Assembly: GCA_001801365.1 (NCBI GenBank)
Contig: MGXL01000136.1
Location: forward strand, 4,977-10,533
Source of the DNA: Gammaproteobacteria bacterium RBG_16_57_12
GTDB lineage: Bacteria; Pseudomonadota; Gammaproteobacteria; RBG-16-57-12
DNA length: 5,557 bases
Direction of reading: 5' to 3'
Shown here: piece by piece, positions 1 through 5,557 of the stretch
How positions within the stretch are numbered: position 1 is the stretch's first letter
Layout of the letters: each line of letters begins with the position of its first letter
The notes under the pieces: model-generated
Database searches by the model: none
What the model saw: the letters and a program-made list of their open reading frames with translations, nothing else
Told to the model about the DNA's origin: nothing
Program-made: the position numbers and the translations under genes

Positions 1-1616
1 GCGATTCCTGCGAGGCCTGCGGCACCACCTATCAACCCACCGACCTCATCAACCCGTATTCCGCCGTATCGGGCGCGACGCCGGTGCGCCGGCAGTCGGA
101 CCACCACTTCTTCAAGCTCGGTGCGTGCGCGGATTTTCTGCGCGACTGGATCAAGCCACCCCGGGTGCAGAGCGAATCCGCCAACAAGCTGGCCGAGTGG
201 CTGGAGACAGGGCTCAGCGACTGGGACATCTCCCGCGACGCCCCCTACTTCGGCTTCGAAATCCCGGGCGCCCCCGGCAAGTACTACTATGTATGGCTCG
301 ACGCCCCCATCGGCTACATGGGCAGCTTCAAAAACCTGTGCGACCGCACAGGCATTGATTTTGAGGCTTACTGGGACAAGCAGCAGGCCGCGCAGGCCGG
401 CACCGAGCTCTACCACTTCATCGGCAAGGACATCCTCTACTTCCATGCCCTGTTCTGGCCGGCGGAACTGGAGAGCGCCGGCTACCGCACGCCGACCGGC
501 GTGTTCGCCCATGGGTTCCTCACCGTCAACGGCACCAAGATGTCGAAGTCGCGCGGCACCTTCATCACCGCATCGAGTTACCTGAAGCATCTGAACCCCG
601 AGTGGCTGCGTTACTACTTCGCGGCCAAGCTGGGCTCCGGAGTGGATGACATCGATCTCAACCTGGATGATTTCGTGGCGAAGGTAAACTCTGATCTGGT
701 CGGAAAATATATCAATATCGCCAGCCGCGCCGCGGGTTTCATCAGCAAACACTTCGACGGCAGGCTCGCCTCGATTGCTGAGTTTGCCCCCGAGGCCGGC
801 TATATGGATGGCGTACGGGGATCATTTTTTCTTCAGGCTGAGGCCTACGAAAACCGGGAATTCGGCCAAGTCGTCCGAGATGCAATGCGCATCGCCGACG
901 AGACTAACCAATATTTCGACCAGCACAAGCCGTGGGAACTCGCGAAGAATCCATCAAAGATAAAAGAACTGCATCATGTCTGCTCGCGCACCCTGCATGC
1001 ATTTTATCTCGTGTCGATTTTCCTGTGCCCTATCCTCCCTGGCACCACTTCGCGTATCGCGCGCGAACTGTTTGGTATGGAGCGGGATTTTCTGTGGAGT
1101 GACATGGAACACTTCCCGAGCCGGATCAATCCTTACCAGCACTTCATGACCCGCGTCGATCCCAAGCAGATCGAGGCGCTCATCGCCGACAACACCACCA
1201 GCCTTGCGCCCGCGCCCGATAGCCATTCCCAGGCGCGCCATGGCGAGCATCAACAACACGAAACGAGAGTAGTCATGGAACCCATCGCCGAAACCATCTC
1301 CTACGACGATTTCGCCAAAATCGATCTGCGCATCGCCCGCATCGTCAAGGCCGAGCATGTCGAGGGCGCGGAAAAACTGCTGCAACTCACCCTGGATCTG
1401 GGCGGCGAGACCCGCAACATCTTCGCCGGCATCAAATCCGCCTACGCGCCAGAGGATCTGGTCGGCAAGCTCACCGTCATGGTCGCCAATCTCGCCCCGC
1501 GCAAGATGCGCTTTGGCCTCTCCGAAGGCATGGTGCTGGCGGCCGGGCCGGGCGGTTCGGAGCTGTGGATACTGGAGCCTGACGTAGGCGCTCAGCCGGG
1601 GATGCGGGTAAAGTAA
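1..1616 (+). CDS. metG: Methionine--tRNA ligase, C-terminal 537 residues (5' end outside window)
   Basis: Cytoplasmic enzyme that charges tRNA-Met with methionine using ATP. The frame is open from base 3 to a TAA at 1614-1616, and about 155 N-terminal residues (including the HIGH motif) lie upstream. Visible parts in order, numbered from the first full codon: C3-E-A-C6, the second half of the zinc-binding cysteine pairs (E. coli C158/C161); [10 protein letters not shown] with W98 (matches E. coli W253 of the methionine pocket); KMSKS at residues 179-183 (bases 537-551), the ATP/transition-state loop; the helical anticodon-binding domain with W311 in PWELAK (equivalent to E. coli W461); a His/Gln-rich linker near residues 398-424; and a C-terminal EMAPII/Trbp111-type tRNA-binding and dimerisation domain from about 425 to the end, with [10 protein letters not shown] and SEGM motifs. 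This is the long, dimeric form of the enzyme, slightly longer than the E. coli protein because of a two-residue insertion before KMSKS and a longer linker region. No frameshift is seen. Family assignment is very secure. Confidence 0.98.
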   Translation, partial: DSCEACGTTYQPTDLINPYSAVSGATPVRRQSDHHFFKLGACADFLRDWIKPPRVQSESANKLAEWLETGLSDWDISRDAPYFGFEIPGAPGKYYYVWLDAPIGYMGSFKNLCDRTGIDFEAYWDKQQAAQAGTELYHFIGKDILYFHALFWPAELESAGYRTPTGVFAHGFLTVNGTKMSKSRGTFITASSYLKHLNPEWLRYYFAAKLGSGVDDIDLNLDDFVAKVNSDLVGKYINIASRAAGFISKHFDGRLASIAEFAPEAGYMDGVRGSFFLQAEAYENREFGQVVRDAMRIADETNQYFDQHKPWELAKNPSKIKELHHVCSRTLHAFYLVSIFLCPILPGTTSRIARELFGMERDFLWSDMEHFPSRINPYQHFMTRVDPKQIEALIADNTTSLAPAPDSHSQARHGEHQQHETRVVMEPIAETISYDDFAKIDLRIARIVKAEHVEGAEKLLQLTLDLGGETRNIFAGIKSAYAPEDLVGKLTVMVANLAPRKMRFGLSEGMVLAAGPGGSELWILEPDVGAQPGMRVK

Positions 1617-1626
1617 ATCTGTCGGC

Positions 1627-1656
1627 AGCCCCAGGTCATTGGCCATTAATGGGGCT
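1627..1656 (+). terminator. Hairpin after metG, weak terminator candidate
   Basis: AGCCCCA (1627-1633) pairs perfectly with TGGGGCT (1650-1656), giving a 7-bp GC-rich stem with a 16-base loop, beginning 11 bases after the metG stop codon. The following sequence (1657-1673) is AT-rich but a mixture of A and T rather than a clean T run, and the loop is large, so it is a poor match to a Rho-independent terminator. It could be an imperfect terminator, an mRNA 3'-end stabiliser, or part of the alternative pairing described in the findings. Confidence 0.25.
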
Positions 1657-1725
1657 ATATAAAAGATTTGTTTCCGCCGGCTGCCTCCCCGCCGGATAAT
1701 ATCATTCATTAATAGTGGCCATTTA

Positions 1726-1738
1726 GCGGGGATATCCC
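1726..1738 (+). promoter_or_regulatory. rsxA translation initiation region with palindrome
   Basis: The only purine-rich candidate Shine-Dalgarno element is GCGGGGA (1726-1732), six bases before the ATG at 1739. It is embedded in a perfect 10-base palindrome, GGGATATCCC (1729-1738), that abuts the start codon. The match to the anti-SD sequence is moderate; the start itself is supported by protein alignment rather than by this site. Confidence 0.45.
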
Positions 1739-2320
1739 ATGACCGAGTATCTGCTGATTCTGGTCAGTACTGTGCTGGTAAACAACTTTGTCCTGGTCAA
1801 GTTCCTGGGGCTGTGCCCGTTCATGGGCGTGTCGCGCAAACTGGAAACCGCCACCGGCATGGCCCTGGCGACCACCTTTGTGCTGACCCTATCCTCGGTC
1901 TGCAGTTATCTGGTCAACGAATACCTGCTCGTACCCTTTGGCCTGGAATACCTGCGCACCATCACCTTTATAATGACGATTGCCGCTGTGGTGCAGTTCA
2001 CCGAGATGGTGGTTCACAAGACCAGCCCTATCCTCTATCAGGTGCTGGGTATCTTCCTGCCCCTGATCACCACCAATTGCGCGGTGCTGGGCGTAGCGCT
2101 GCTGAATGTGCAGCAACAGCATGGTTTCCTGCAATCGGCGATGTATGGCTTCGGCGCCTCGATCGGCTTTTCTCTGGTCCTGATACTATTTGCCTCCCTG
2201 CGTGAACGGATCGTGGTGGCGGATGTGCCGGTGGCCTTCCGCGGCCCGGCCATTGCCTTGATCACGGCCGGGCTGATGTCGCTGGCCTTCATGGGTTTCT
2301 CCGGCCTGGTGAAAGGATGA
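1739..2320 (+). CDS. rsxA: Rsx/Rnf electron transport complex subunit A
   Basis: Integral inner-membrane subunit (also called RnfA) of the ion-coupled NADH:ferredoxin-type oxidoreductase; homologous to NqrE of the Na+-translocating NADH:quinone reductase. At 193 residues it has the family's usual length, and it reads collinearly with E. coli RsxA from the N-terminal [20 protein letters not shown] to the C-terminal [19 protein letters not shown]. About six hydrophobic membrane segments are evident. C26 in GLCPFMG and C114 in TTNCAVLG are the conserved cysteines that, from work on RnfA/E and NqrD/E, bind an iron centre at the interface with the partner subunit (RsxE, outside the window). The ATG at 1739 is chosen because the first residues ([16 protein letters not shown]) match the family N-terminus. 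It is the first gene of the operon, with rsxB seven bases after its stop. Identification is very secure; the physiological electron acceptor cannot be told from sequence. Confidence 0.98.
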   Translation: MTEYLLILVSTVLVNNFVLVKFLGLCPFMGVSRKLETATGMALATTFVLTLSSVCSYLVNEYLLVPFGLEYLRTITFIMTIAAVVQFTEMVVHKTSPILYQVLGIFLPLITTNCAVLGVALLNVQQQHGFLQSAMYGFGASIGFSLVLILFASLRERIVVADVPVAFRGPAIALITAGLMSLAFMGFSGLVKG

Positions 2321-2327
2321 GGATATC
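2313..2327 (+). promoter_or_regulatory. rsxB ribosome binding site
   Basis: Two overlapping SD-like elements, AAGGA (2313-2317) and GAGGA (2319-2323), straddle the rsxA stop codon and sit 10 and 4 bases before the rsxB ATG at 2328. Because they lie within the end of rsxA, translation of the two genes is probably coupled. The bases next to the start, GGATATC (2321-2327), repeat the word found before rsxA. Confidence 0.6.
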
Positions 2328-2879
2328 ATGCTGACCGCCATTCTCATCATCGCCGCGCTGGCGGTGTTCTTCGGCCTGATCCTCGGATTCGGCGCCATCC
2401 GCCTCAAGGTGGAGGGTGATCCGGTGGTGGATCAGATCGACGCCCTGCTGCCGCAGACCCAGTGCGGCCAGTGCGGCTTTCCGGGCTGCCGGCCCTATGC
2501 CGAGGCCATCGCCGGGGGTGAGGCGGACATCAACCGCTGCCCGCCGGGCGGCCAGGCCACCATTCAGGCCTTGGCCGACCTGCTCGGGCGTGATCCCAAG
2601 CCGCTGGACCCCGAGCGCGGCACAGAAAAGCCCCGGGAAGTGGCCTACATTCACGAGCACCTGTGCATCGGCTGCACCCTGTGCATCCAGGCCTGCCCGG
2701 TGGACGCCATCCTGGGCGCCGCCAAGCAGATGCACACCATCATCGAGAAGGAGTGTACCGGCTGTGAGCTGTGCGTGGCGCCCTGCCCGGTCAACTGCAT
2801 CGAAATGATCGAGGTCAAACCGACGGTCAAGACCTGGAAGTGGCCATTCCCGCCTCAGCCCGAACAGGTGACAGAATGA
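2328..2879 (+). CDS. rsxB: Rsx/Rnf electron transport complex subunit B (iron-sulfur protein)
   Basis: Membrane-anchored iron-sulfur subunit (RnfB) that passes electrons on the cytoplasmic side between RsxC/ferredoxin and the membrane subunits. The 183-residue product has one N-terminal hydrophobic anchor (about residues 2-24). A 4Fe-4S domain of the Fes/Fer4_4 type follows, with cysteines 46, 49, 54 and 71 (CGQCGFPGC ... CPPGG). After it come two ferredoxin-type motifs: C113-IG-C116-TL-C119-IQA-C123-P and C143-TG-C146-EL-C149-VAP-C153-P. This is the compact gammaproteobacterial form; RnfB proteins of acetogens and other Gram-positives carry additional clusters. The ATG at 2328 gives an anchor that starts like the family ([20 protein letters not shown]). 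The last bases overlap rsxC in an ATGA, so rsxC is translationally coupled. All expected cluster ligands are present. Confidence 0.98.
   Translation: MLTAILIIAALAVFFGLILGFGAIRLKVEGDPVVDQIDALLPQTQCGQCGFPGCRPYAEAIAGGEADINRCPPGGQATIQALADLLGRDPKPLDPERGTEKPREVAYIHEHLCIGCTLCIQACPVDAILGAAKQMHTIIEKECTGCELCVAPCPVNCIEMIEVKPTVKTWKWPFPPQPEQVTE
2866..2871 (+). promoter_or_regulatory. rsxC ribosome binding site
   Basis: AGGTGA (2866-2871) inside the 3' end of rsxB is complementary to the 3' end of 16S rRNA and lies four bases before the ATG at 2876. It helps to choose this start over the in-frame ATG at 2771, which would add 35 residues that are merely another reading of rsxB. Confidence 0.6.
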
Positions 2880-4450
2880 GTCCCGCCACGGCCTTCAGGA
2901 AATTGTTCCGCTTTCACGGCGGGCTGCATCTGCCCGAATACAAGGATCTGTCCACGGCGGTATCTGTCGAAGCGGCGCCGGTACCGAAGCGCCTGATCGT
3001 ACCGACCCAGCAGCATATCGGGGTGGCGGCCAAACCGATGGTCGCTGTGGGCGATTATGTCTTCAAGGGACAAAAAATCGCCAGGGCGCCCAACCTCATC
3101 TCGGCGCCGGTGCATGCGCCCAGCTCGGGTACGGTGGTGGAGATCGGCGAACATCCGGTGCCCCATCCTTCCGGGCTCAATGCCCAGTGCATCATCATCG
3201 AGACGGACGGCAAGGATGTGTGGATCGAGCAGCGCCGGCAGACCCGGGATTGCCGGGATATCCCCCCGGACGAATTGCGCGAGCTGATCCGCATCTCGGG
3301 CATCGTCGGGCTCGGCGGCGCGGGCTTCCCCAGTTATATCAAGTTGAGCCCGGCCAGCTCGCGCGTAGTCGAGACCCTGATCCTCAACGGCGCGGAATGC
3401 GAACCCTACATCACCTGCGATGATATGCTGATGCGCACCCGGCCCGAAGAAATCGTGCAGGGCATCCATATCATGCTGCACGCCCTGCATGCCCGGGAAT
3501 GCGTCATCGCCATCGAGGACAACAAGCCGGAGGCGATCGACGCCATGCGGGCAGCGGTGAAGGAATATGGCAATGAGCACATCAGTGTGCTGGCCATACC
3601 GACGCTGTATCCCGGCGGCGGCGAAAAACAACTGATCAAGGTGGTCACCGGCAAGGAGGTCCCCTACAACAAGCTGCCGCTGGATGTGCGCGTGGTCTGT
3701 CACAACGTGGCCACCGCGGCAGCTGTCTACCGCGCCATAAGCCGGGGCGAGCCGCTGATCTCACGCTATATCACCATCACCGGCGATGTGGGCCAGCCGC
3801 GCAATCTGGAAGTTCGGATCGGCACGCCGATCCGCGAACTGCTGGAATACTGCGCCGTCCCCGTCCACGATCTCAGCGCCATCATCATGGGTGGGCCGAT
3901 GATGGGTTTTTCACTGAGCAATCTCGATGTGCCGGCCATCAAGACCACCAACTGCCTGCTGGCTCTCAGGACCGCGCCCAGACCACAACCGCAGACCTAT
4001 CCCTGCATACGCTGCAGCGCCTGCGCCGATGTCTGTCCGATCAATCTCTTGCCGCAGCAACTCTATTGGTACGCCCACAGCAGGAATTTCGACAAGATTC
4101 AGGACTTCAGCCTGTTCGACTGCATCGAGTGCGGCTGCTGCGATTATGTCTGCCCCAGCCAGATTCCCCTGGTACAATATTTCCGCTTCGCCAAGACGGA
4201 AATCTGGGCGCAGGATGAGGAAAAGAAAAAGGCCGAGATCGCCCGGCAGCGCCATGAATTCCGCCTGCAGCGCCAGGAACGCGAGAAGGCCGAGCGCGCC
4301 GAACGCCATAAACAAAAGGCCGCGGCCCTGCAGGACGAACAACCGACCGCGGAAGATACGGCCAGGAAGGCGGCCATCCAGGCGGCGCTGGAGCGGGCCA
4401 AGGCCAAACAGGCCACGGCCGAATCAACGCCTGACGCGGATAATCCCTGA
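2876..4450 (+). CDS. rsxC: Rsx/Rnf electron transport complex subunit C (NADH-binding)
   Basis: Peripheral cytoplasmic subunit (RnfC) that oxidises or reduces NAD(H) through FMN and iron-sulfur clusters; related to NqrA and to the 51-kDa subunit of complex I. Starting at 2876 the protein has 524 residues. Order of parts: an N-terminal barrel-sandwich domain (about 10-115, with [13 protein letters not shown] and the lipoyl-like [12 protein letters not shown] stretch); the complex I 51K-like nucleotide/flavin domain beginning near 140, with G145-LGGAGFP and [13 protein letters not shown] (171-183); an SLBB-like segment around 310-360; and two 4Fe-4S motifs, C377-IR-C380-SA-C383-ADV-C387-P and C416-IE-C419-GC-C422-DYV-C426-P. 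A charged coiled-coil tail runs from about 445. The tail contains a single copy (about 496-512) of the Ala-rich unit that is tandemly repeated in the 740-residue E. coli RsxC. The start is fixed by the ATGA overlap with rsxB, the SD at 2866 and the family N-terminus; a longer ORF from 2771 is open but not credible. Confidence 0.97.
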   Translation: MSPATAFRKLFRFHGGLHLPEYKDLSTAVSVEAAPVPKRLIVPTQQHIGVAAKPMVAVGDYVFKGQKIARAPNLISAPVHAPSSGTVVEIGEHPVPHPSGLNAQCIIIETDGKDVWIEQRRQTRDCRDIPPDELRELIRISGIVGLGGAGFPSYIKLSPASSRVVETLILNGAECEPYITCDDMLMRTRPEEIVQGIHIMLHALHARECVIAIEDNKPEAIDAMRAAVKEYGNEHISVLAIPTLYPGGGEKQLIKVVTGKEVPYNKLPLDVRVVCHNVATAAAVYRAISRGEPLISRYITITGDVGQPRNLEVRIGTPIRELLEYCAVPVHDLSAIIMGGPMMGFSLSNLDVPAIKTTNCLLALRTAPRPQPQTYPCIRCSACADVCPINLLPQQLYWYAHSRNFDKIQDFSLFDCIECGCCDYVCPSQIPLVQYFRFAKTEIWAQDEEKKKAEIARQRHEFRLQRQEREKAERAERHKQKAAALQDEQPTAEDTARKAAIQAALERAKAKQATAESTPDADNP

Positions 4451-4489
4451 ACATGCATAACGATAACCTTTCTCACGAGCCATAAACGC
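4451..4489 (+). other. rsxC-rsxD intergenic spacer
   Basis: This 39-base gap is the only uncoupled junction in the visible operon. The rsxD start at 4490 is preceded by no convincing SD; the best is CGAG at 4476-4479. A 10-codon open frame, ATG 4453 to TAA 4483-4485, begins two bases after the rsxC stop, and its stop lies just ahead of the rsxD ATG. It has no SD and no recognisable product, so it is noted only as a possible re-initiation relay. No terminator-like hairpin is seen. Confidence 0.4.
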
Positions 4490-5521
4490 ATGCCGCCCAT
4501 CGCCCCAAGCTCGCCTCACTTCCACTCTGGAAAATCAGTCGGCGCCACGATGCGCACCGTGCTGTATGCCCTGGCGCCGGGCATTGCCATCTATATCGCG
4601 CTGTTCGGCTGGGGCGTGCTGTTCAATATCGCGATCGCGGGCGGCGTCGCGCTGCTCTGCGAGATTGCCGTCCTGAAGATGCGGGACAAGAACGTGGCGC
4701 ACGCACTGGCCGATTACAGCGCATTACTGACGGCCGTGCTGCTGGCTTTATCCCTGCCACCGCTGGCACCCTGGTGGCTGCCGGCGCTGGGGGCGATGTT
4801 CGCCATCATCATCGCCAAACATCTTTATGGCGGCCTGGGCTACAATCCCTTCAATCCCGCCATGATCGGCTATGTGGTGCTGCTGATCTCCTTTCCGAAG
4901 CAGATGATCGCCTGGCCGGCGCCCGAGGCCCTCTGGCAGCAGTCACTGAGCTTCGGCGAAATCTGGCAGGTCGTGTTTGCCTCCCACTTGCCGGCCGCCG
5001 ATGCCATCACCATGGCGACGCCGCTGGATACCCTCAAGACCCAGCTGCGGCTGGATAAAACCGTTGCGGGCATCACCGGCGCGAATCCCCTGTTCGGCGC
5101 GCTGGGCGGCACCGGCTGGGAATGGGTGAATCTGGCCTTTCTGCTGGGCGGCGGCTGGATGCTGTACCGGCGCATCATCAACTGGCACATCCCGGTGGCC
5201 ATGCTGGCCGGCCTGGCGCTCATGGCCGGCATTTTTCATCTGATCGATCCCGAACGCTTTGCCGGGCCGCTGTTTCATCTTTTCAGCGGCGCCGCCATGC
5301 TGGGGGCGTTTTTCATCGCCACCGATCCGATCACCGCCAGCACCACCGATAAAGGCCGCCTGGTCTATGGCTGCGGTATCGGCATCCTGGTCTATATCAT
5401 CCGTACCTGGGGAGGTTATCCGGACGGCGTTGCCTTTGCGGTGTTGCTGATGAATCTGGCTGCCCCGACCATCGACTATTACACTCAGCCCCGCGTGTTC
5501 GGGCACGGCAGGGATCAATAA
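4490..5521 (+). CDS. rsxD: Rsx/Rnf electron transport complex subunit D
   Basis: Integral inner-membrane flavoprotein (RnfD), homologous to NqrB, thought to form part of the ion-translocating path. The 343 residues contain about nine or ten hydrophobic segments and hallmark stretches LPPLAPWW (89-96), GYNPFNPAMIGYVVLLISFP (117-136) and GGYPDGVAFAVLLMN (308-322). The family-typical end, IDYYTQPRVFGH, is also present. The likely covalent FMN attachment residue is T177 within D171-AITMATP, which fits the ApbE flavin-transferase pattern D-x-x-(S/T)-x-A-T seen in RnfD/NqrB proteins; attachment itself is inferred. The ATG at 4490 is chosen because the conserved SSPH motif (residues 7-10) would be lost from the next ATG at 4550, and no other ATG, GTG or TTG lies between 4490 and the upstream in-frame stop. 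The loop before T177 is shorter than in E. coli RsxD. The stop codon shares a base with the rsxG start. Confidence 0.97.
   Translation: MPPIAPSSPHFHSGKSVGATMRTVLYALAPGIAIYIALFGWGVLFNIAIAGGVALLCEIAVLKMRDKNVAHALADYSALLTAVLLALSLPPLAPWWLPALGAMFAIIIAKHLYGGLGYNPFNPAMIGYVVLLISFPKQMIAWPAPEALWQQSLSFGEIWQVVFASHLPAADAITMATPLDTLKTQLRLDKTVAGITGANPLFGALGGTGWEWVNLAFLLGGGWMLYRRIINWHIPVAMLAGLALMAGIFHLIDPERFAGPLFHLFSGAAMLGAFFIATDPITASTTDKGRLVYGCGIGILVYIIRTWGGYPDGVAFAVLLMNLAAPTIDYYTQPRVFGHGRDQ
5509..5514 (+). promoter_or_regulatory. rsxG ribosome binding site
   Basis: CAGGGA (5509-5514), within the last codons of rsxD, lies six bases before the ATG at 5521 and favours this start over the in-frame ATG at 5536. 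Confidence 0.45.
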
Positions 5522-5557
5522 TGTTGTTCAGGCACATGGTGACCACGGCAGCCATCC
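5521..5557 (+). CDS. rsxG: Rsx/Rnf electron transport complex subunit G, first 12 codons only
   Basis: Only MLFRHMVTTAAI and one further base are visible. The short basic start followed by the beginning of a hydrophobic segment resembles the N-terminus of RsxG/RnfG, a single-span inner-membrane protein whose periplasmic domain carries covalently bound FMN and is homologous to NqrC. The main evidence is position: rsxG follows rsxD in the conserved order A-B-C-D-G-E. Its ATG overlaps the rsxD stop by one base (TAATG), implying coupled translation. An alternative in-frame ATG at 5536 would remove the first five residues. The rest of the gene is outside the window. Confidence 0.8.
   Translation, partial: MLFRHMVTTAAI

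Larger units (their letters stand above)
1617..1738 (+). promoter_or_regulatory. metG-rsxA intergenic region, probable site of the rsx promoter
   Basis: This 122-base gap is AT-richer than the flanking genes and is the only place in the window with room for a promoter ahead of rsxA. AT-rich blocks occur at 1656-1673 and 1696-1715. The best -10-like element is GATAAT/TAATAT at 1695-1702, but no good -35 lies 16-18 bases upstream; a TTGTTT at 1668-1673 is 23 bases away, which is too far. TATAAA at 1658-1663 also lacks a partner. The words GGCCATT (1641-1647, 1717-1723) and CATTAAT (1644-1650, 1707-1713) each occur twice. That a promoter lies here is an inference from gene layout; the exact element is not established, and read-through from metG is equally possible. 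Confidence 0.4.

Noticed and set aside
1674..1695. CCGCCGG direct repeat (1674-1680 and 1689-1695) as an operator
   Set aside because: The word is short, GC-rich and partly self-complementary, so two copies 15 bases apart are easily expected by chance, and it matches no regulator site I know.
954..1709. Minus-strand open frame of 251 codons opposite the end of metG
   Set aside because: It mirrors the GC-rich third-position pattern of metG, has no recognisable domain, and the + strand protein is an unmistakable MetG across the same bases.
2771..2875. Extension of rsxC to an upstream in-frame ATG at 2771
   Set aside because: These bases encode the second ferredoxin motif of rsxB in another frame. 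The added residues do not resemble RsxC, while the ATG at 2876 has an SD and the family N-terminus.
2855..3703. Minus-strand open frame of 282 codons opposite rsxC
   Set aside because: Shadow of rsxC. Its translation is rich in His, Asp and Arg without family resemblance, and the + strand frame carries the conserved RsxC domains.
4943..5518. Minus-strand open frame of 191 codons opposite rsxD
   Set aside because: Composition-driven shadow of rsxD with no signal peptide, domain or RBS that I can recognise.
1..5557. Mobile element, CRISPR array, tRNA or rRNA genes, or a novel defence or biosynthetic system
   Set aside because: The window is almost fully occupied by metG and rsx genes with intact frames. 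No transposase, long terminal inverted repeats, regularly spaced repeats or tRNA-like cloverleaf was seen.

Overview
The window looks like an ordinary chromosomal stretch from a fairly GC-rich gammaproteobacterium. It holds the 3' part of metG (methionyl-tRNA synthetase) followed, on the same strand, by the start of an rsx/rnf operon in the order rsxA-rsxB-rsxC-rsxD-rsxG. All real genes are on the + strand. The group assignment rests on protein resemblance: MetG keeps near-constant numbering against the E. coli enzyme, including the zinc Cxx[16 protein letters not shown] and the C-terminal tRNA-binding domain. The Rsx proteins likewise read as close relatives of E. coli RsxA, B, C and D. I cannot name a genus from sequence alone.

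Layout: bases 1-1616 are the C-terminal 537 codons of metG, whose 5' end lies outside the window. Bases 1617-1738 are the only sizeable intergenic region. It is AT-richer than its surroundings and contains several short inverted repeats that could form competing hairpins. rsxA (1739-2320), rsxB (2328-2879), rsxC (2876-4450), rsxD (4490-5521) and the first codons of rsxG (from 5521) follow with gaps or overlaps of -4 to +39 bases, as expected of one transcription unit. rsxE would be expected just downstream of rsxG, outside the window.

How the genes work together: RsxC (NADH/FMN and two 4Fe-4S sites), RsxB (three 4Fe-4S motifs), RsxA (membrane subunit with metal-ligand cysteines), RsxD (membrane flavoprotein with a candidate covalent FMN threonine) and RsxG (periplasmic flavoprotein) are parts of the Rnf-type membrane complex. 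That complex moves electrons between NADH and ferredoxin or another low-potential acceptor, coupled to ion movement. In E. coli the same complex keeps SoxR reduced; elsewhere it feeds ferredoxin to nitrogenase. Nothing in the window decides which role applies here.

I found no mobile element, CRISPR array, RNA gene or novel system. The points worth a second look are modest: possible alternative hairpins and a palindromic start region in the metG-rsxA gap, a possible internal start for a free tRNA-binding domain in metG, a short-tailed RsxC, and an uncoupled rsxC-rsxD junction.
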